Positions 24,177-36,700 of a stretch of DNA of 64,000 nucleotides are shown here, one piece after another. Both the position numbers and the translations under genes were made by a program. The DNA is taken from positions 1-64,000 of the forward strand of contig JBBPSI010000126.1 in assembly GCA_038093515.1 (NCBI GenBank). Reading direction: 5' to 3'. The stretch's first letter is position 1, and every line of letters begins with the position of its first letter. The notes below the pieces were generated by a model. It saw only the letters and a list, made by a program, of their open reading frames with translations. It ran no database searches and was not told the origin of the DNA. This DNA is from Butyriboletus loyo (Eukaryota > Basidiomycota > Agaricomycetes > Boletales > Boletaceae).

Positions 24177-26932
24177 ATGTCCTTGGAGTTTGACATCATT
24201 TTTGCCGGAGGTGCTTATTCTTTGTGCTTGCTCTCGCGCTTTACTCACGCAACGCTAGGCGGAACGACCGCGTGTATCATCGCAGGGCGTTTAATTGCTG
24301 CAGATCCCTCTCTCAAGATCCTCCTCGTCGAGAGTGGCCAGCACTCGCGCGACGTCCCTAGTCACGTACAACCCTGCAGAGCCGTCGAGCACCTCGCGCC
24401 GAACGCCACCACGCTCTCCTCCTATGTTGCCAAGCCAAGCGCGCGCCTCGACGGACGTGCCGCCGTCTTTCAATGCGGCCGAGCCGTGGGCGGCGGCTCC
24501 GCTGTGAATTGTAAGTTGTAAGCAGCGAACTGCCACTTTACCCCCCTTGTCATCCAGTTCGTTCCATATCGTTTACCTCATTCTTGGTCTTGGTCTTGGT
24601 CTTGGATATAGTTATGCTGTACGTACGAGGCGCTGCATCGGACTACGACGATTGGGAGGCGTTCGGCAACAAAGGGTGGAGCTTCAATGAAGTTCTTCCT
24701 TTGATTAGAAAGGTAGACACACGAAGACGTCATAGCGAGATGATATCTGACCAACTATGTAGCTAGAAACGTTCACACCCATATCAGACAGACCGACTCA
24801 TGGTTACTCCGGGCCGGTTCAGGTATCTGCAGGTGGAATTGACCTTGGATTCGGAAAACAGTTCCTGGCTGTGGCGAGGGAATACGATCCGGGCCGTCCA
24901 CAAGTCGACGATAACAACGATTTCAAGACTGCAAATGCATATAGCGTGAGCGTTTTAATCAAGTCGACAAAGTGGACTTACCTGTTTCCTTCCACTAGCC
25001 AGGTTACAAGTAAGCATTCAGTGATAAGACGATGAAATATCCGCTGGTTAATCCTGCACTGGCGGAAGTTATATCAACGCCACGACCGGAAAACGCTCCG
25101 ACGCTGCTTCTCGATACCTGTATCCGCATTCAGGAAATCCAAATTTAAAGATCGAGGTTGGGAAGCGTGTCAAACGCGTCATTATTGAGTGCGTTAGACC
25201 TTGAACGTATTATATATATATCGATCAACTCATGCCAACAATAGGAACGGACGTGCGGTCGGTATCGAATATACATCAGATGCGATATCATCCCAAGGGG
25301 CCAGCGACGAACTCGTTGTTGTGAAGGCTGCCAAATTGGTTGTTGTTTCTGCTGGAGCGTTTGGTTCCCCGTGCATTTTGGAAAGGTCAGGGATTGGTGC
25401 TCCGTCGGTCCTCGAAAGGAACAACGTTGATCTCGTGGTTGATTTGCCTGGCGTCGGAGAAAACTATCAGGGTATGTCCTTGCATCGGAGATCTCGTTTC
25501 AAAAAGACAGTCATTTTGCAGACCACTTCGGTGTTGGTCTGGCGTTCTACGCATCAGACGAAACTGAAACCATGGATGATGTGTGGGGTGACTCAAAGGC
25601 AATCACCGGTAAGTAGTCCACTTGATTTAGTTATACAAAGGGGAGTGTCGTGTCAATACGCTTGTCAGTGCGACTCAAAGAATGGGAGGGCAATGGAACG
25701 GGGAAGATTGCTCACAAGTCCGCCACAATTTTTCTCTGCTCCCTGGAATGCTGATTATTTTCATTACAGTGGAATTGAAGCCATGGTGAAAGTGCGCCCG
25801 ACAGCCGCACAATTGTCGTCCACAGGGCCCGCGTTACAGTCGAGATGGGAAACATTCTTTGAGCACAATCCTGACAAGTCCATGGCTATGATCGTACCAT
25901 TTACTGGGTAGGTCGCAGTCGCATCCTGGGCTAACGGATTATTCACCTCGATTGTCGTGCACTAGTTTCCCATTGGATCCCTCCATGTCCAAGTCACTTG
26001 GGCGGAAACTTGTCTCTGCGATCTACTATGTTGTAAGGAACTACCGCAGTTCTGTCCCTCATGTATCGCTCTGACATTGTATTCGAGCTGTACCCAGAGT
26101 CGATGGGTAGTGTACACATCACGTCAGGGAAGGATACGAACTCGCCTGTGGACTTTGACCCTGACATTCTTTCCAAGTATGCCTTGCCCATGCTCCGTTA
26201 CTGCGCGCTGTGTTCATTAAATTGATCACCAGAGCCGGCGATGTCGCGCAGCTCACTCTGTTGTACAAAATGACACGCGAACTCATCAGGCGTATGCCTG
26301 CATATCGGGGAGTGATGGCTGCCCATCATCCGAAGTTTCCCCTTGGCAGTCTTGCCGCTTGTAGAGAAAGGGACGAGCCTGTGGCAATAGATGCACCGGA
26401 TATTGTATACTCCGATGCGGACGATGAGGCTATCGCGAAATTCCATCGCGATCGAGGTGCGTCATTCGTGTCCGACCATTCTCGTTTCTATTGCTGAACG
26501 TGAACCTTGGTCCGCATGACGTTGTAGTAATCGCGACCTGGCACTCGGTCAGTTCCCCAATGCATTTTGTCCCCCGAATGTCATTGATGAATGGGTTAAC
26601 GTAGCTTGGAACGTGTGCCATGAAACCTCGTAACCAAGGCGGGGTCGTCGATGCGCGCCTGAACATATATGGCGTAGAAGGCCTCAAGGTTGCAGGTGCG
26701 AATATAAAGTTGTCGCCAACCTGCACTTGTCTTTTGTTCTGACGATGGGTCCATTAGACATGTCCATTTGTCCGGCCAACGTTGGAAACGTACGTCAGGC
26801 TCTTTGATGGCTAATATCAAGGTCGCTGATTGTTCATTCGTTGCTGGTTAGAACACATACTCTACTGCGTTGTTGATCGGGGAGAAGGCAGCAACCATTA
26901 TTGCAGAGGATCTGGGTGTAAAGATTATGTGA
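24177..26932 (+). CDS. alcohol (methanol) oxidase, GMC oxidoreductase
   Basis: FAD enzyme oxidising short primary alcohols with O2 to aldehyde and H2O2. In brown-rot and litter fungi such enzymes are proposed to supply peroxide for lignocellulose attack. The start MSLEFDIIFAG is split by an intron from GGTTACIIAGRLIAADPSLK, forming the Rossmann GxGxxG, then VGGGSAVN. Next exons: VMLYVRGAASDYDDWEAFGN, GKRSDAASRYLYPHSGNPNL, NRNGRAVGIEYTS, SAGAFGSPCILERSGIG, LPGVGENYQ, DHFGVGLAFYASDETETMDD, KVRPTAAQL and SGKDTNSPVDFDPDI. A 57-bp intron near 26546 joins TWHS to LGTCAMK, giving the catalytic WHSLG; VVDARLNIYGVEGLKVA, CPANVGN and NTYSTALLIGEKAA carry the second active-site residue (Asn). Length and motif order match methylotrophic-type alcohol oxidases. 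It appears intact, unlike three relics of the family nearby. Confidence 0.85.
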
Positions 26933-28078
26933 TAAATTTGTAGCTGTCAGAGTAAAGGCGAGTGTAATAGCGATGTGGGTAGTTTCTTGCATTTGGCTCG
27001 CCAACGTGGCAGGAGATCGAGAGCTGCGAGACCACGCGGGACACGAATTTTCAACGGCAACGTCTCTGACTAACCGACGTTTCGGCATTTTGCGGCGGTG
27101 CTGGTGATCTCTCAGGCTGGACCGCATCGTTGGATAGCTTGCAAAACACGAAATGTCGCATCGGGTGTTACTTTCACGGTCGGCCACCTTGTCAACACGA
27201 ATTTCGTTTCGACGCACTGACTCCTTGATAGTGGAATAGACCCTCTGCTGGGTGTGTTCACGGGATGCTTCGCGTACTACCTCTACGAGACGAATCCTCG
27301 CACTGCGCTGCCTCCCGACCAACGACTGGGTGCTCTTCTCCAGTGGAAATGGGCCAAGCGGCAACAGGAACAGGAAAGAGAAGAAGGGAAATCACAGCGA
27401 GGACGTTGAATCTCACGGACCAAGTAACGGCGCACTGCAATACCAACCGCGCTCTATTTTGGTGACGGGGTTCCCACATTACCGAATGAAGAAAGCGGAA
27501 ATGAAAATGTTGTTGGTCCGTGCGCGAACGAGAGAGGTATATAAGGCGAGGGCAGACAGGTTCAAAACTCATACTTACCTTGATGGCGCGTGCTCTCTCA
27601 CGTATCCGGGTGTGCGGGCTGCGGGGACCTTCCATAGCACGGCGACCTTGTCCACACAGAGGGTAATCGTGGCTTTGTATGGGCTTCGGCTCATGCACTG
27701 TCTAAATATTTTCCTGTCCTGCCACGGCCACTCTGGCTGGGCAGGCCGTCTTTTTTTGTTCCCTCGTTATCCTAACCCTAACCCTAGGCACACATTTAAT
27801 TTCCGATTGCGCTGACCATGGTGGAGCTGCTTACGAAAGCAAGCGGGCGGATTGCATCCAGTACACGGCTGAGTGGACAAGTAGTAATGGTAATGTGCTC
27901 GAGTGTTGTACTACTTTCTACGTGAAGTGAATCCATGGAATCTAATATGCCAGTATAAATATTGGTGAGATCAATAAGTTAACGTGAATTTGCATGTGTG
28001 TTCAGGAGTTTTTCCTGATTCCTTTTCGTCCAAAGAAAGCGGAACCCTTGTACACGCACAACCCAGATGACTCGTCAT
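26933..28078. other. intergenic, no supported gene
   Basis: Long frames at 26834-27364 and 27258-27698 (minus) and 27252-27815 (plus) overlap on both strands, have no recognisable domains and look like chance frames in GC-richer DNA. A short telomere-type repeat is listed separately. Confidence 0.45.
27771..27788. repeat. interstitial telomere-type repeat
   Basis: CCTAACCCTAACCCTAGG, close to three units of the fungal telomere repeat (TTAGGG on the other strand), inside otherwise unique DNA. Short tracts like this arise by break repair or are remnants of older chromosome ends; here it is too short to choose. Confidence 0.7.
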
Positions 28079-30169
28079 CTAGAGGTTGTAGACGAACCAT
28101 GCGCTGCGATCGCCCAAGCCCGCATCTTCTTCTTCCCTTGTCATTTTGAGTCTCCTCTCAGCTTTCAAACGGTTTTCGCGGGAAAGATAAGCTAAATTGG
28201 CGGCCGAGAAGACCATCATGCCGATGGACATGATGATAAACGTGATCGTTGCCTTTGTGTAGTCCGGAGCTGGAGACAACGAGCCAAGGAGCCAAGTGGC
28301 AAGAATACCACCCGAATTGGTCATGACGGAAGTAATCGTGACAGACGTCGCGCGCCTGATGTGCGGTGCGCTGTTATTAGCCATCCACGTCAACAGTGCA
28401 GGCGTAGCGCAGTAGTTCCCTGTGATCGAGAAGAAAAGGGATCCGTAACGGATATGTGACGATTGACTCGCTACGAGTGTGTCAGGAACGTGAGCTTGCC
28501 AAGCCGGCGAAAGCGTACCGTAAAACATGGAAAACCCTATGACCGCCAGGGTAGAAAAGAATATGGCTGTCCACCCACGGCAACCGTAATGGTCTGACAC
28601 AAAGGCAGAGATAATCGAACCTGATTGCAACGAGAAGTGAGCGCCAAAAAGAGGATCGTCCTGAGTTACGCACAGAGAAAAGCGGTAGCGAACGGAGGAA
28701 CACTCATGAGCTGAGCTCGGTTGCCCGCGTAACCAAGACTAGCCACGATCGATGGTTCAAAACTATCCGTCCAAAATTAGCATAAATAACGCAGAGGAAT
28801 TGATGAACAAAACCCACTAAGCCAAGCCGTACAGGGTGGTGCCTGAGAGGTCTGGAGTGAGCTCAAGTTAAATGGGAACGTTCAGCCGTACCATTTAAAA
28901 ACTCGGCAATGGCAAGAAGCCGGACGTGTGGTGATTTAATTGATTCCACTACTTCTCTCCAGCTGAAACTGTCTTTTGCGTCATCCTGCGATATGGCACC
29001 ATCTTCTTTGAGGCAAAACACGACATATTCTCGCTCTTCTTTCGATAAGAAGCGTGCCCTTTCAGGCGAATGAGGGAGTAAGAAAAAAGAGACGATCCCA
29101 AAGAGGAAGGTAAAGATTCCTTCCTGTCGGAAGAAGTGAACAAAATCCCAGAAAGTAGTGATGCCTGCCTACAAGGATGAATATCCAAGCCCAACCGGGG
29201 ATACCACTCATTCCGTTTATTCCATTGATCGCTGCAGCGAGTAAACCGGAGAAGGCGCCTGATAAAGAAGCCGACGCGAAGAAGGTAGCAACTCTGTCGA
29301 AAGGGTCGTCAAGAGGTGCGTGAAGGGTGACCCGACACTTACCTCATTTGCAGTCGCTTGCGAGGGTAAAAGAAAGAAAGATAGAGTATAAGACCAGGAG
29401 CAAGGCCACCTGGGCCAATGATGAATAAAAAGTATTAAACATGGGTACTGACCAACCTTCCACCAATCCCAAGAAGAATCGACAAGCAAGCAATCCAGAA
29501 TAGTTACGGACAACACCTATCGGCGCTTTGAGTAAATGTTCGATTTCAGGTTGACAGCGACACCCACCCTGCAAGGTGGCAACAAGACCCCACATAGTGA
29601 CCATGGTGGGAAGCACAAGATTGGGCCCGATACGCTGAAAGGTGAAGACATGTAACGAGCCGCACTCTCAACGCCGATGCGATTTACCTTCAAAAGCAAG
29701 TTCGAGGGGAACTCCGCAGCAATATAAGGCCTGTGCACATCTCAAGGTTATGCTCCGTGTGGAAAAAGATTGGGCACTAACACATAAGTGACAGTCAAAG
29801 CCACAGAATACTACACGATGATGAGCCGGGGAAAAGTTGAATTTTGGCAGTGCATTCCGACGTACCTCGTGGTTGGACATGTTCAGGGATGTCTGCATTC
29901 CAGCTACGCGGGCATTTGAGATGTTGCTTCTGTCCTACAGGTCCTCTACAATTTAAGCGGCGGGGGAGCGGATGCCTGGACACGAAACATACCAAGAAAG
30001 AAAGTAGATAGAAGATTGTGCATATTGGAAGAACCCATCTGTCGAACTTCGACCAGACAGACCCTTCGAGGGCAGCGCGTTCCGCTCCTGAAAACCTGTC
30101 GTCGTCCTTGAGTTGACCAAGTTCCTTGGCCCCGAGTGGAGTGGGGGAGCCGTGCATTGGTTTGTCCAT
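28079..30169 (-). CDS. MFS permease, anion:cation symporter (allantoate/vitamin) type
   Basis: Major facilitator transporter of the plasma membrane, ACS (Dal5/Tna1-like) family, which imports organic anions such as allantoate, nicotinate or other vitamins by proton symport; the substrate is unknown. The start is set at MDKPMHGSPTPLG (30169), the first ATG of the frame. Helix 1 is VLPICTIFYLLSFL, followed by an intron and the family motif DRSNISNARVAGMQ. Next come YSVALTVTYV, AAEFPSNLLLK, LVLPTMVTMWGLVATLQG, LLACRFFLGLVEG, WREVVESIK, FGAHFSLQSGSIISAF, FSITGNYCATPALLTWMANN and a charged C-terminus to the stop at 28079-28081. About 9 introns, all checked ones in frame. It runs convergently with the alcohol oxidase gene. 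Confidence 0.87.
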
Positions 30170-31040
30170 CTCGTCGTAGATGGGGTCACAAGAGTGTACG
30201 ATTCGAGGGTGTCTGTTCAAACGTCCGCAGATATTCAAAAGAGCACAAGACGCACAACTAGGAGTAACTGTGATACGAGCTTATGCAGCACGCAGTATGT
30301 TTTTATAGCCAAAGATAAGCTACCATCAAATTAAATCCCGAGGAACCGGACTGATTGTCAAGGATGCCCCGACACCTCGGGCAGTGCCCTGCTTCAACAT
30401 CTGACTGGTTGGATATGGTGCCTGTTACATGTCAAAATATTGTGACAATGTCAGGACTCCCCGATTCTTAAGATTGGCATGGCATGTCGAATCGTTTTGG
30501 CGAGGCCGTAGTGAGCCGATGGGCCAGCCATTCAACCCCGAGTGATAGCCAATAGATTCGTACCACCAAGGACGTGTCTCCAGATGGATCTCTCGACCCG
30601 GCCGGCGACGTTTTGGACGACGACAAGACGAGCGAACAGGATGCCACCTTCGCACAAGAAATTGGGTTCTGCTTCGGCCATCACCGACTTTGCTTCCTTG
30701 CCGCGATCGTGGGACTCGACTACTTTTGGGACAACGGCCAAGTATTTGAAGCGGAATGCCCCCATGCTGTGCGTGACATCCTGTCGATTTTGAGCTCCTC
30801 GTAAGTATTGATTTTGTGCCGACCGAACATCGCGTCACGACGATGTCGCGGAGGCAGGCTGTGTGACAGCGACCAGTTTTATGATTTAGGCGCTGTATAC
30901 TGAATGGGGTTGAGTTTCAAGCTTGCACAGCTCGTTCCAATTCGATTTACCGAAGTGGAACGAGCTGCCACACTTTTCGAACCGAAGCGAAAGTCACTTC
31001 GAACTGACTTCAGTTCGACGACAACACTAGCCTACAGCGG
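30170..31040. other. intergenic, no supported gene
   Basis: Overlapping frames at 30425-30838 (minus) and 30574-30804 (plus) have no recognisable family. The plus frame (FAQEIGFCFGHHRLCF) is protein-like but isolated. Confidence 0.4.
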
Positions 31041-31046
31041 GAAGCC

Positions 31047-31330
31047 ACGACTAGCCGACCTGCGTAATAATAATTTCCGAGGGTGTCAGCCCTTTGGCAC
31101 TAACCTCGAGGTGACATCCACAACGGACAAGGTGAGTGATATCATCTCCGCCCGTACGCTTGATCATGATGCGCAGTCACTTGTTCTGATGTAGCCTACT
31201 ACGACTAGCTGACCTGCGTAATAATAATTTCCGAGGGTGTCGGCCCTTTCGCACTAAACTCGAGGTGAGGTGAGCAATATTAATCAGCGAGGATATCTCC
31301 GCTCGTACGCCTGATCGTGATGCGCAGTCA
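31047..31330. repeat. 133-bp direct repeat, two copies
   Basis: Copy 1 at about 31047-31179 and copy 2 at about 31201-31330 share CGACTAG, the block ACCTGCGTAATAATAATTTC, CGAGGGTGTC and a common end GATGCGCAGTCA. They differ by scattered substitutions and a short indel in the middle. The second copy runs into the alcohol oxidase pseudogene start. Confidence 0.75.
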
Positions 31331-31394
31331 GATGCATGCAACTTGCGTCGACTAATTGATCGACAACTTGTTCCGATGATCTCACCGCCAGAAT

Positions 31395-31780
31395 AATCCC
31401 GTCTGCAGGGCGCTCAATAGCAGCAGACCCTCTCTCGAGATCTTCATCGTCGAGAGTGGCCAGCACTCGTGCGACCTCCATATCCACGTCAAGCTCTGGA
31501 GATTCATCCACCACTTCGCCCCGAACACTACCACGCTCTCCTCCCGTGTTGCCAAGCCAAGCACGCACCTCGACGGACATGCTGCTGCCTTTCAACGCGA
31601 CCGAGTCGTGGGCGGTGGCTCCGCTGTGAATTGTAAGTTGTAAGTAGCGAACTACCCTGTACCGCGTTTCATTTAGTTCACCCCACATAACTCACCTCGT
31701 TCGTGGGCTTAGTCTTGGATACAGTCATGTTGTACGTGCGAGGCGCTGCATCGGACTACGACAATTGGGAAGCGTTCTTG
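31395..31780 (+). pseudogene. alcohol oxidase pseudogene, 5' part
   Basis: Closely parallels the intact gene from its GCAGGGCG... (AGRLIAADPSLK) exon through CCGTCTTTCAA.., GTGGGCGGTGGCTCC (VGGGSA) and the following intron to GTACGTGCGAGGCGCTGCATC (YVRGAASDYDNWEAF). One base is missing in the ADPSL region compared with the intact gene, which shifts the frame, and no start exon was found. Similarity stops abruptly after GAAGCGTTC near 31776. The matching 3' half resumes about 3 kb downstream. Confidence 0.75.
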
Positions 31781-32029
31781 CGCCAACGAGCAGAATCACT
31801 TGGACATCTGGAAATATTCAGAAGTGTCGTACCAACACAGCCAACGCCCGTTCCCGTAGACGTGGACTGTAACCGCAGCAATTCTCACTTTGTTACATCC
31901 AAGGTTAGTACTGATAACATATCACATAATTGCCAGCATCAACATCATGATCATTACAGCCATTATACAGCAACATGTGTTCCGATCATCTGAGCCCCGC
32001 CCATAACCCTGGATATTTAAAATTTCCGT

Positions 32030-33816
32030 GGTTCCTCTCGTATCAGGGAACTTACAACGCGCTTCTCGCCTGCTTTTCATCCTAGTGCGGACATACCAGG
32101 GTCATGGATTCCTCTTTTCAGTCCGGCGTGGAAAGCATCCAACGGAACATCTATGTGGCCCGTGCGTCAATTTTCATTTGAAGTTGACCCGTCTCACAGA
32201 AGGGGTCACGGTTGCAATCATCACTGCCATTGCATATGATTACAGTAAGGTTTAACTTGATGTTGCCAGTCCTCATTTTGTTGGTGCTTCGTTTTTTTTA
32301 GATTCCGGGATTCTGGAGGAGCCTTACTCAGATTAGTCATCTGTGTAGATAGAGTACATTTGGGTTCGGGGATAACATTTTCAAGTAGGCGACATACCTC
32401 TGATATGACTGCAGAACAAACCTTGGACCAGGGTATACACGCTTTTTGTTCTCATGCGTGTTGAACGTTGAACTCTCTAGGGCGCTCTGTTCTGGTGACG
32501 CTTTACCAAGCTAACCATCGCCACAGATTCGTTGCGTCAGTCTCTGTGCCGTCATGTAGGTTCAAGGACATTGCAAGCCAAGTACTGAATGCTAACCGCT
32601 GGTTGGTTCACAAGGACCCTTGTCCTCTGTATATATAGTACTCAAAAGTTGCGGTATGTCGAACTGACTGGTGCCATCGAAGGGGGGGAGTTCCTTCACG
32701 CCTGGTCCTGCAAACGTGAGTTTGATTACCTCACTGACGGCCGATCCATTGATCGCAACCCCCAGGTGTGAATGCCCACTGTTTGTTTCTCGTCGGAAAC
32801 CTTAGATGGTCCACGTCAACTAAACAGTTGTAAGCCCTTCCCTGTGGTACCTCCTATGTCGGCTCGAAAGGATATTTCCAAGATATGATGATCGATATTA
32901 TCTGTCACTGGGCAATCTTTGCCATTGTATATGCGGCCGATGTTGAGTTGTCATGCGGTTTCACCTGAGAGCGAACTTAGCGACGCATCACGCCGGTTGC
33001 AGAGGCGATGGTTTTACGCGTGTGGGCGATGTACAATCGGTCGAAATTAATCCTTGGCATTCTCCTTAATTCCTACGTCGGCGAGATCGTTCCCTCAACC
33101 ATTTCTTACATCCCATAGAATCTTCCAGGTAAGTACAAGCTGGTATCGAAAACTATATATGATGCCCTGACTAGACCATGCTGTTCCCTGGGCATCACAG
33201 TGACCACCGTACAAATTCTGAATCTCTCGTATTGCGCCGCGTCATTTAACTCTTCAATTTGGGATGAAGTTGCTTCCGTCACCCAACTCATTCACGGTGG
33301 GGTGATGTGCGTGCTGGTGATCATCCAATTTATACGGGAGTCGCTTCGAATGTACAAAGTTCCGTTACCGATCAGTGACGACTCGGCCGACTCGTGAACT
33401 TGCTTGTCATGGAAGGTGTCCTCTACTTCCTTGCGTACGTCCCCATCTCATCCTTCTTCCCGTCTCCTTTGTACCATCTCATACCGCAAGACAAACGGAA
33501 CTAATAGTGACTGCGTGATAGCATGTTGACATGGAACTCCGTGAATACACTCTCCAAATTCAGAAAAATCGCAGCAGCGGGATGGCGAATCATACCGATA
33601 GGCCTTTTGGAATATGTTCCTTTCACCACGCTAACCCCCCGATTTATACTGGACGTACGAGAAATGTATGCCACGCGGAATGTTCGTGGCAGCGGGATCG
33701 ACTCTGAATTCGGCTTGTCTGCCTATGGCGCAGGCGAATCCACCATCGTGTTTGCAGATGTTGGGATAACTGCGGAACTAGAGCATGGCGAGGAGATACC
33801 AATGGAAGAACCTTGA
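32030..33816 (+). pseudogene. DUF6533 membrane protein pseudogene
   Basis: Same family as the gene at 18.9 kb. It reads LTEGVTVAIITAIAYDY near 32210, VLRVWAMYNRSKLILGIL near 33010, a helix-rich part with LNLSYCAASFNSSIWDEV, and an exon ending in PRFILDVREMYATRN plus a hydrophilic tail to 33816. It is broken: an in-frame TAG follows SYIP near 33117 before a GTAAGT donor, and a frameshift near 33395 separates RMYKVPLPIS from the frame coding LLVMEGVLYFL. It lies between the two halves of the alcohol oxidase pseudogene, so it was either inserted there or the two gene types were rearranged together. Confidence 0.65.
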
Positions 33817-34749
33817 GGTAGCGTGATTTCATCGTCAAACTGGATATTCGCGCTGATAACGAGATGGTAGTATGAATTCTTGTCGATGACTCCTACGAAT
33901 GATAGGCTTGTATGGGTTATATTATATGTTGTCGCACAATAAGAGGGGACGGGACGGACTTGCGATCAAACTGTGGGCATGGTCGCAATGCTTCTGGACT
34001 TTCATTACAACACGATGTTAGTTACGGTATTTCGTAGTTACAAACACGGAGTGTCTGGGGGTGAATGAGGGTTATAGGTACTTTGACTTCATCACGCTAG
34101 GACTTGAATCGACGCTTTCTCCCCCCGGATTCGGCTTGATAGCACATGTTATGGTTCTGTGTCGTGGATTGTACCGTACCAGACTCGGGGACCGGTGGGC
34201 TGAGGTGCTCGAAACCTCAAGTTTCGTGGAGGCTGGGAGGGACGTCGTGTACTACTAGATCAGGATGGCCATCATGCCGATACTGACATAATGCCATCCA
34301 GGCATTGCAAGGCCGCGAACCATCCTGACGCAACTTGGGCAAGGAAGATTGGCTAACATCGATAGGGATCAGTACTCAGTACTTACTACTAATCCTGATT
34401 TTATACCCGACAGATGACCATCGACTCGTTGATGCGTCGAGGCGAAGCTCGTCGATGTCGATTTAAGCCCACCTCAGCCATTGTGTGGCCAAGATATTTT
34501 ATTCTAGAGACTCCATTGGCGTCTGTGCACAGTTTTTTTTCCAAGACGAAGGACGGGGTATATCAGGCCTTCAGCCCGCCTAGGCGGCCTGAAGTGTGTG
34601 CAGAAAACTCGTTAGGTAGGTCTCCAATCGCATTTGCAAAGCTGCAACCACTCCACGTTGCATGGTCCAACTTGACGACGATCAGCAAATTTCTACCGTG
34701 TTAAACACGATAGCGCTCAATTCATGTGTCCACGCAAACGTGCCGAATT
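33817..34749. other. spacer within the split pseudogene region
   Basis: No recognisable coding DNA; frames at 34061-34258 and 34414-34704 resemble neither the alcohol oxidase nor DUF6533 genes. Confidence 0.4.
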
Positions 34750-36264
34750 GCAGATTTTCGTTGGTAGTATCCACTGTGGCGAGAGCTTGAAAAAAAGACT
34801 GGTCGTTCTTTCTGCTGGAATGTTCGGGTCTCTAAGCGACCATCCTCGAAAGGCCGGGGATTGGTGCGAAGTCTATCCTCGAAAAGAACAACGTCCCTGC
34901 CATCGGCGCGATTTGCCGAGTTCGGAGAACACTATCATGGTATACCGTTCCATCGAGGAGTTTTCTTCTCAACTGAACCAGGCTATTTTGCAGACCTCGT
35001 TCACGCGTTTCAGACGAGACTCAGACCATGGATGATGTTTGGAAACTTACTTCCAAATGCAATCGACGGTTAGTTATCCATCCTATCGAGTGACACGAAC
35101 AAAGCTGCCTGCAGTGTTGACACCATTAGCAAGCAGCGTAGTTCAAGCTGTAGGAGGAAACGGGTAAAGGGAAGATCATCACCAGATCCGCCAGCGTATT
35201 CATCTCGAACCTATCACTTGCTGAACATTTATAGTATCAGTGGTATTTACGCCATAGTGAACTAGCGACCGACAGGAGAAGAATTGAAAATCTTCAGTGG
35301 GCTCGACATCAAGCCATACCGGGACTCGTTTTACAAGGATGAAAGCCAACAAGTTCGTTAGGACGCTTGAAGCAGTGGTTGGGTATGTTCTGGTGGTGTT
35401 CTAGGTTCCCTGTATCATTCGACATGATCATCTTCCACCAGGTTACCAAGAACCGGCTCCGATGAACTCGAAAACCATATAACGATGGCCTAAAACACCG
35501 CAAGTACATACACGGAGTCCGCTTACTCACTCGAACGTAAAGGCTCCGAGCGTCCATCCCAAACCTGAAAAGGAGACCGATCTCTGTGCTGGTTTTCTTA
35601 TCCAAGCATGTTCTGCGTTCACCTCCGTTGGCCCATCTCTGCTGATGAAACTGATAAGTGGATGCAGCGATATTGCGTTGTTTCCCATGTATAAGAAGTC
35701 ACGCAAACTTACCATACGTCTGCCCTCGTATCGGGGAAAAGAGGTCAAGTATCATCCGGGTCAACCTTTCCCGCTGGCAGTGCTGCGGTTGTCAAAGAAG
35801 AAGACCGGCCTGTGCCGGTGAGTGCACCAGAGGATCAAGTACTCTGACGCGGACAATATTAATGAAACGATTGAAGCATTCCATCGCAAAACTGGCAAGT
35901 CAGCCCTACCTTTGTTTCAGTCGCTCAGCCGCTAAAGTTGATGATCGTGTTCTTATACCGCCGAACTTGTGCTATGAAACCCAGGGTCAAAGACGGCGTT
36001 GTCGATGCGAAGTTGAACGGATAAGATGTGACAACCCTCGAGGTCGCAGGTACGTGACATGAATCGTCTCCATCCTGCACTCTTGTCTGATGTTGAGCTG
36101 ACCATCTGTCCAGGCAACGTCACTTGGCAACATGTATCACGTGCCTCTACACACCATTCCGAATTTTGAGGCTGATAACTGATTATTTTCCTTGTTAGAA
36201 TATGGATTCTACCGTGTTATTAGTCGAAGAGAAGGCTGCGGCTATTATTGGGGAGGAACTGTGA
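34750..36264 (+). pseudogene. alcohol oxidase pseudogene, 3' part
   Basis: Parallels the intact alcohol oxidase from the SAGAFGSP exon (here VVLSAGMFGSLSDH with the frame lost), through TTTTGCAGACC and ACCATGGATGATGT, to the final exon. That last exon reads LLVEEKAAAIIGEEL and stops at 36262-36264, aligned with LLIGEKAATIIAEDLG. Multiple frame changes and lost splice sites show it cannot make the enzyme. In order and strand it completes the fragment at 31.4-31.8 kb. Confidence 0.75.
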
Positions 36265-36700
36265 GTGGACATTACATTAGCGAAGCTGGTTAAATCAATG
36301 GAGATTCTAAATAAGAATTTACTCAGGAAGTGAGCGTCGGTGGCTTGTCGATAACGTGTACGGTAGGTCCTTCTGTTTTCTTCGCAAGTACTCTTCGTCC
36401 GACCCAATTTAAATGTGCAACTTGATCATCTGAATCAATTTCCTGCAATCGTACATCGTGGGTTTGCAGCATCAGTCACCAAGACACCTTCGATCCTTCA
36501 AGCAGGATTACAGAAATACAACAACGTGATTATTTTAACAATCAATTCGACGCAAGTTTTAAGGTCATTTCGGCAGGTACATGAGGCAAATGTAAATGTC
36601 CAGGTCCTGGATACTACTAGTACTACTACATACAGCTTTCTGGAGTCTGCATACGCAGTCACATATCGTTTGTTCTCATCAACCTCACGGGCGTATCTGC
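36265..36700. other. intergenic, no supported gene
   Basis: 3' flanks of the alcohol oxidase pseudogene and of the minus-strand small protein gene. No gene seen. Confidence 0.4.

Noticed and set aside
24291..24536. Open frame antisense to the alcohol oxidase
   Set aside because: Shadow of a well-supported coding exon; the same antisense frame recurs over the pseudogene at 31284-31688 only because the sense sequences are duplicated.
27252..27815. Overlapping 140-190 residue frames on both strands
   Set aside because: Arg/Ser/Thr-rich, mutually overlapping, no domain and no splice pattern; likely chance frames.
32030..33816. DUF6533 copy as a functional gene
   Set aside because: An in-frame stop before a donor site near 33117 and a frameshift near 33395 break it.
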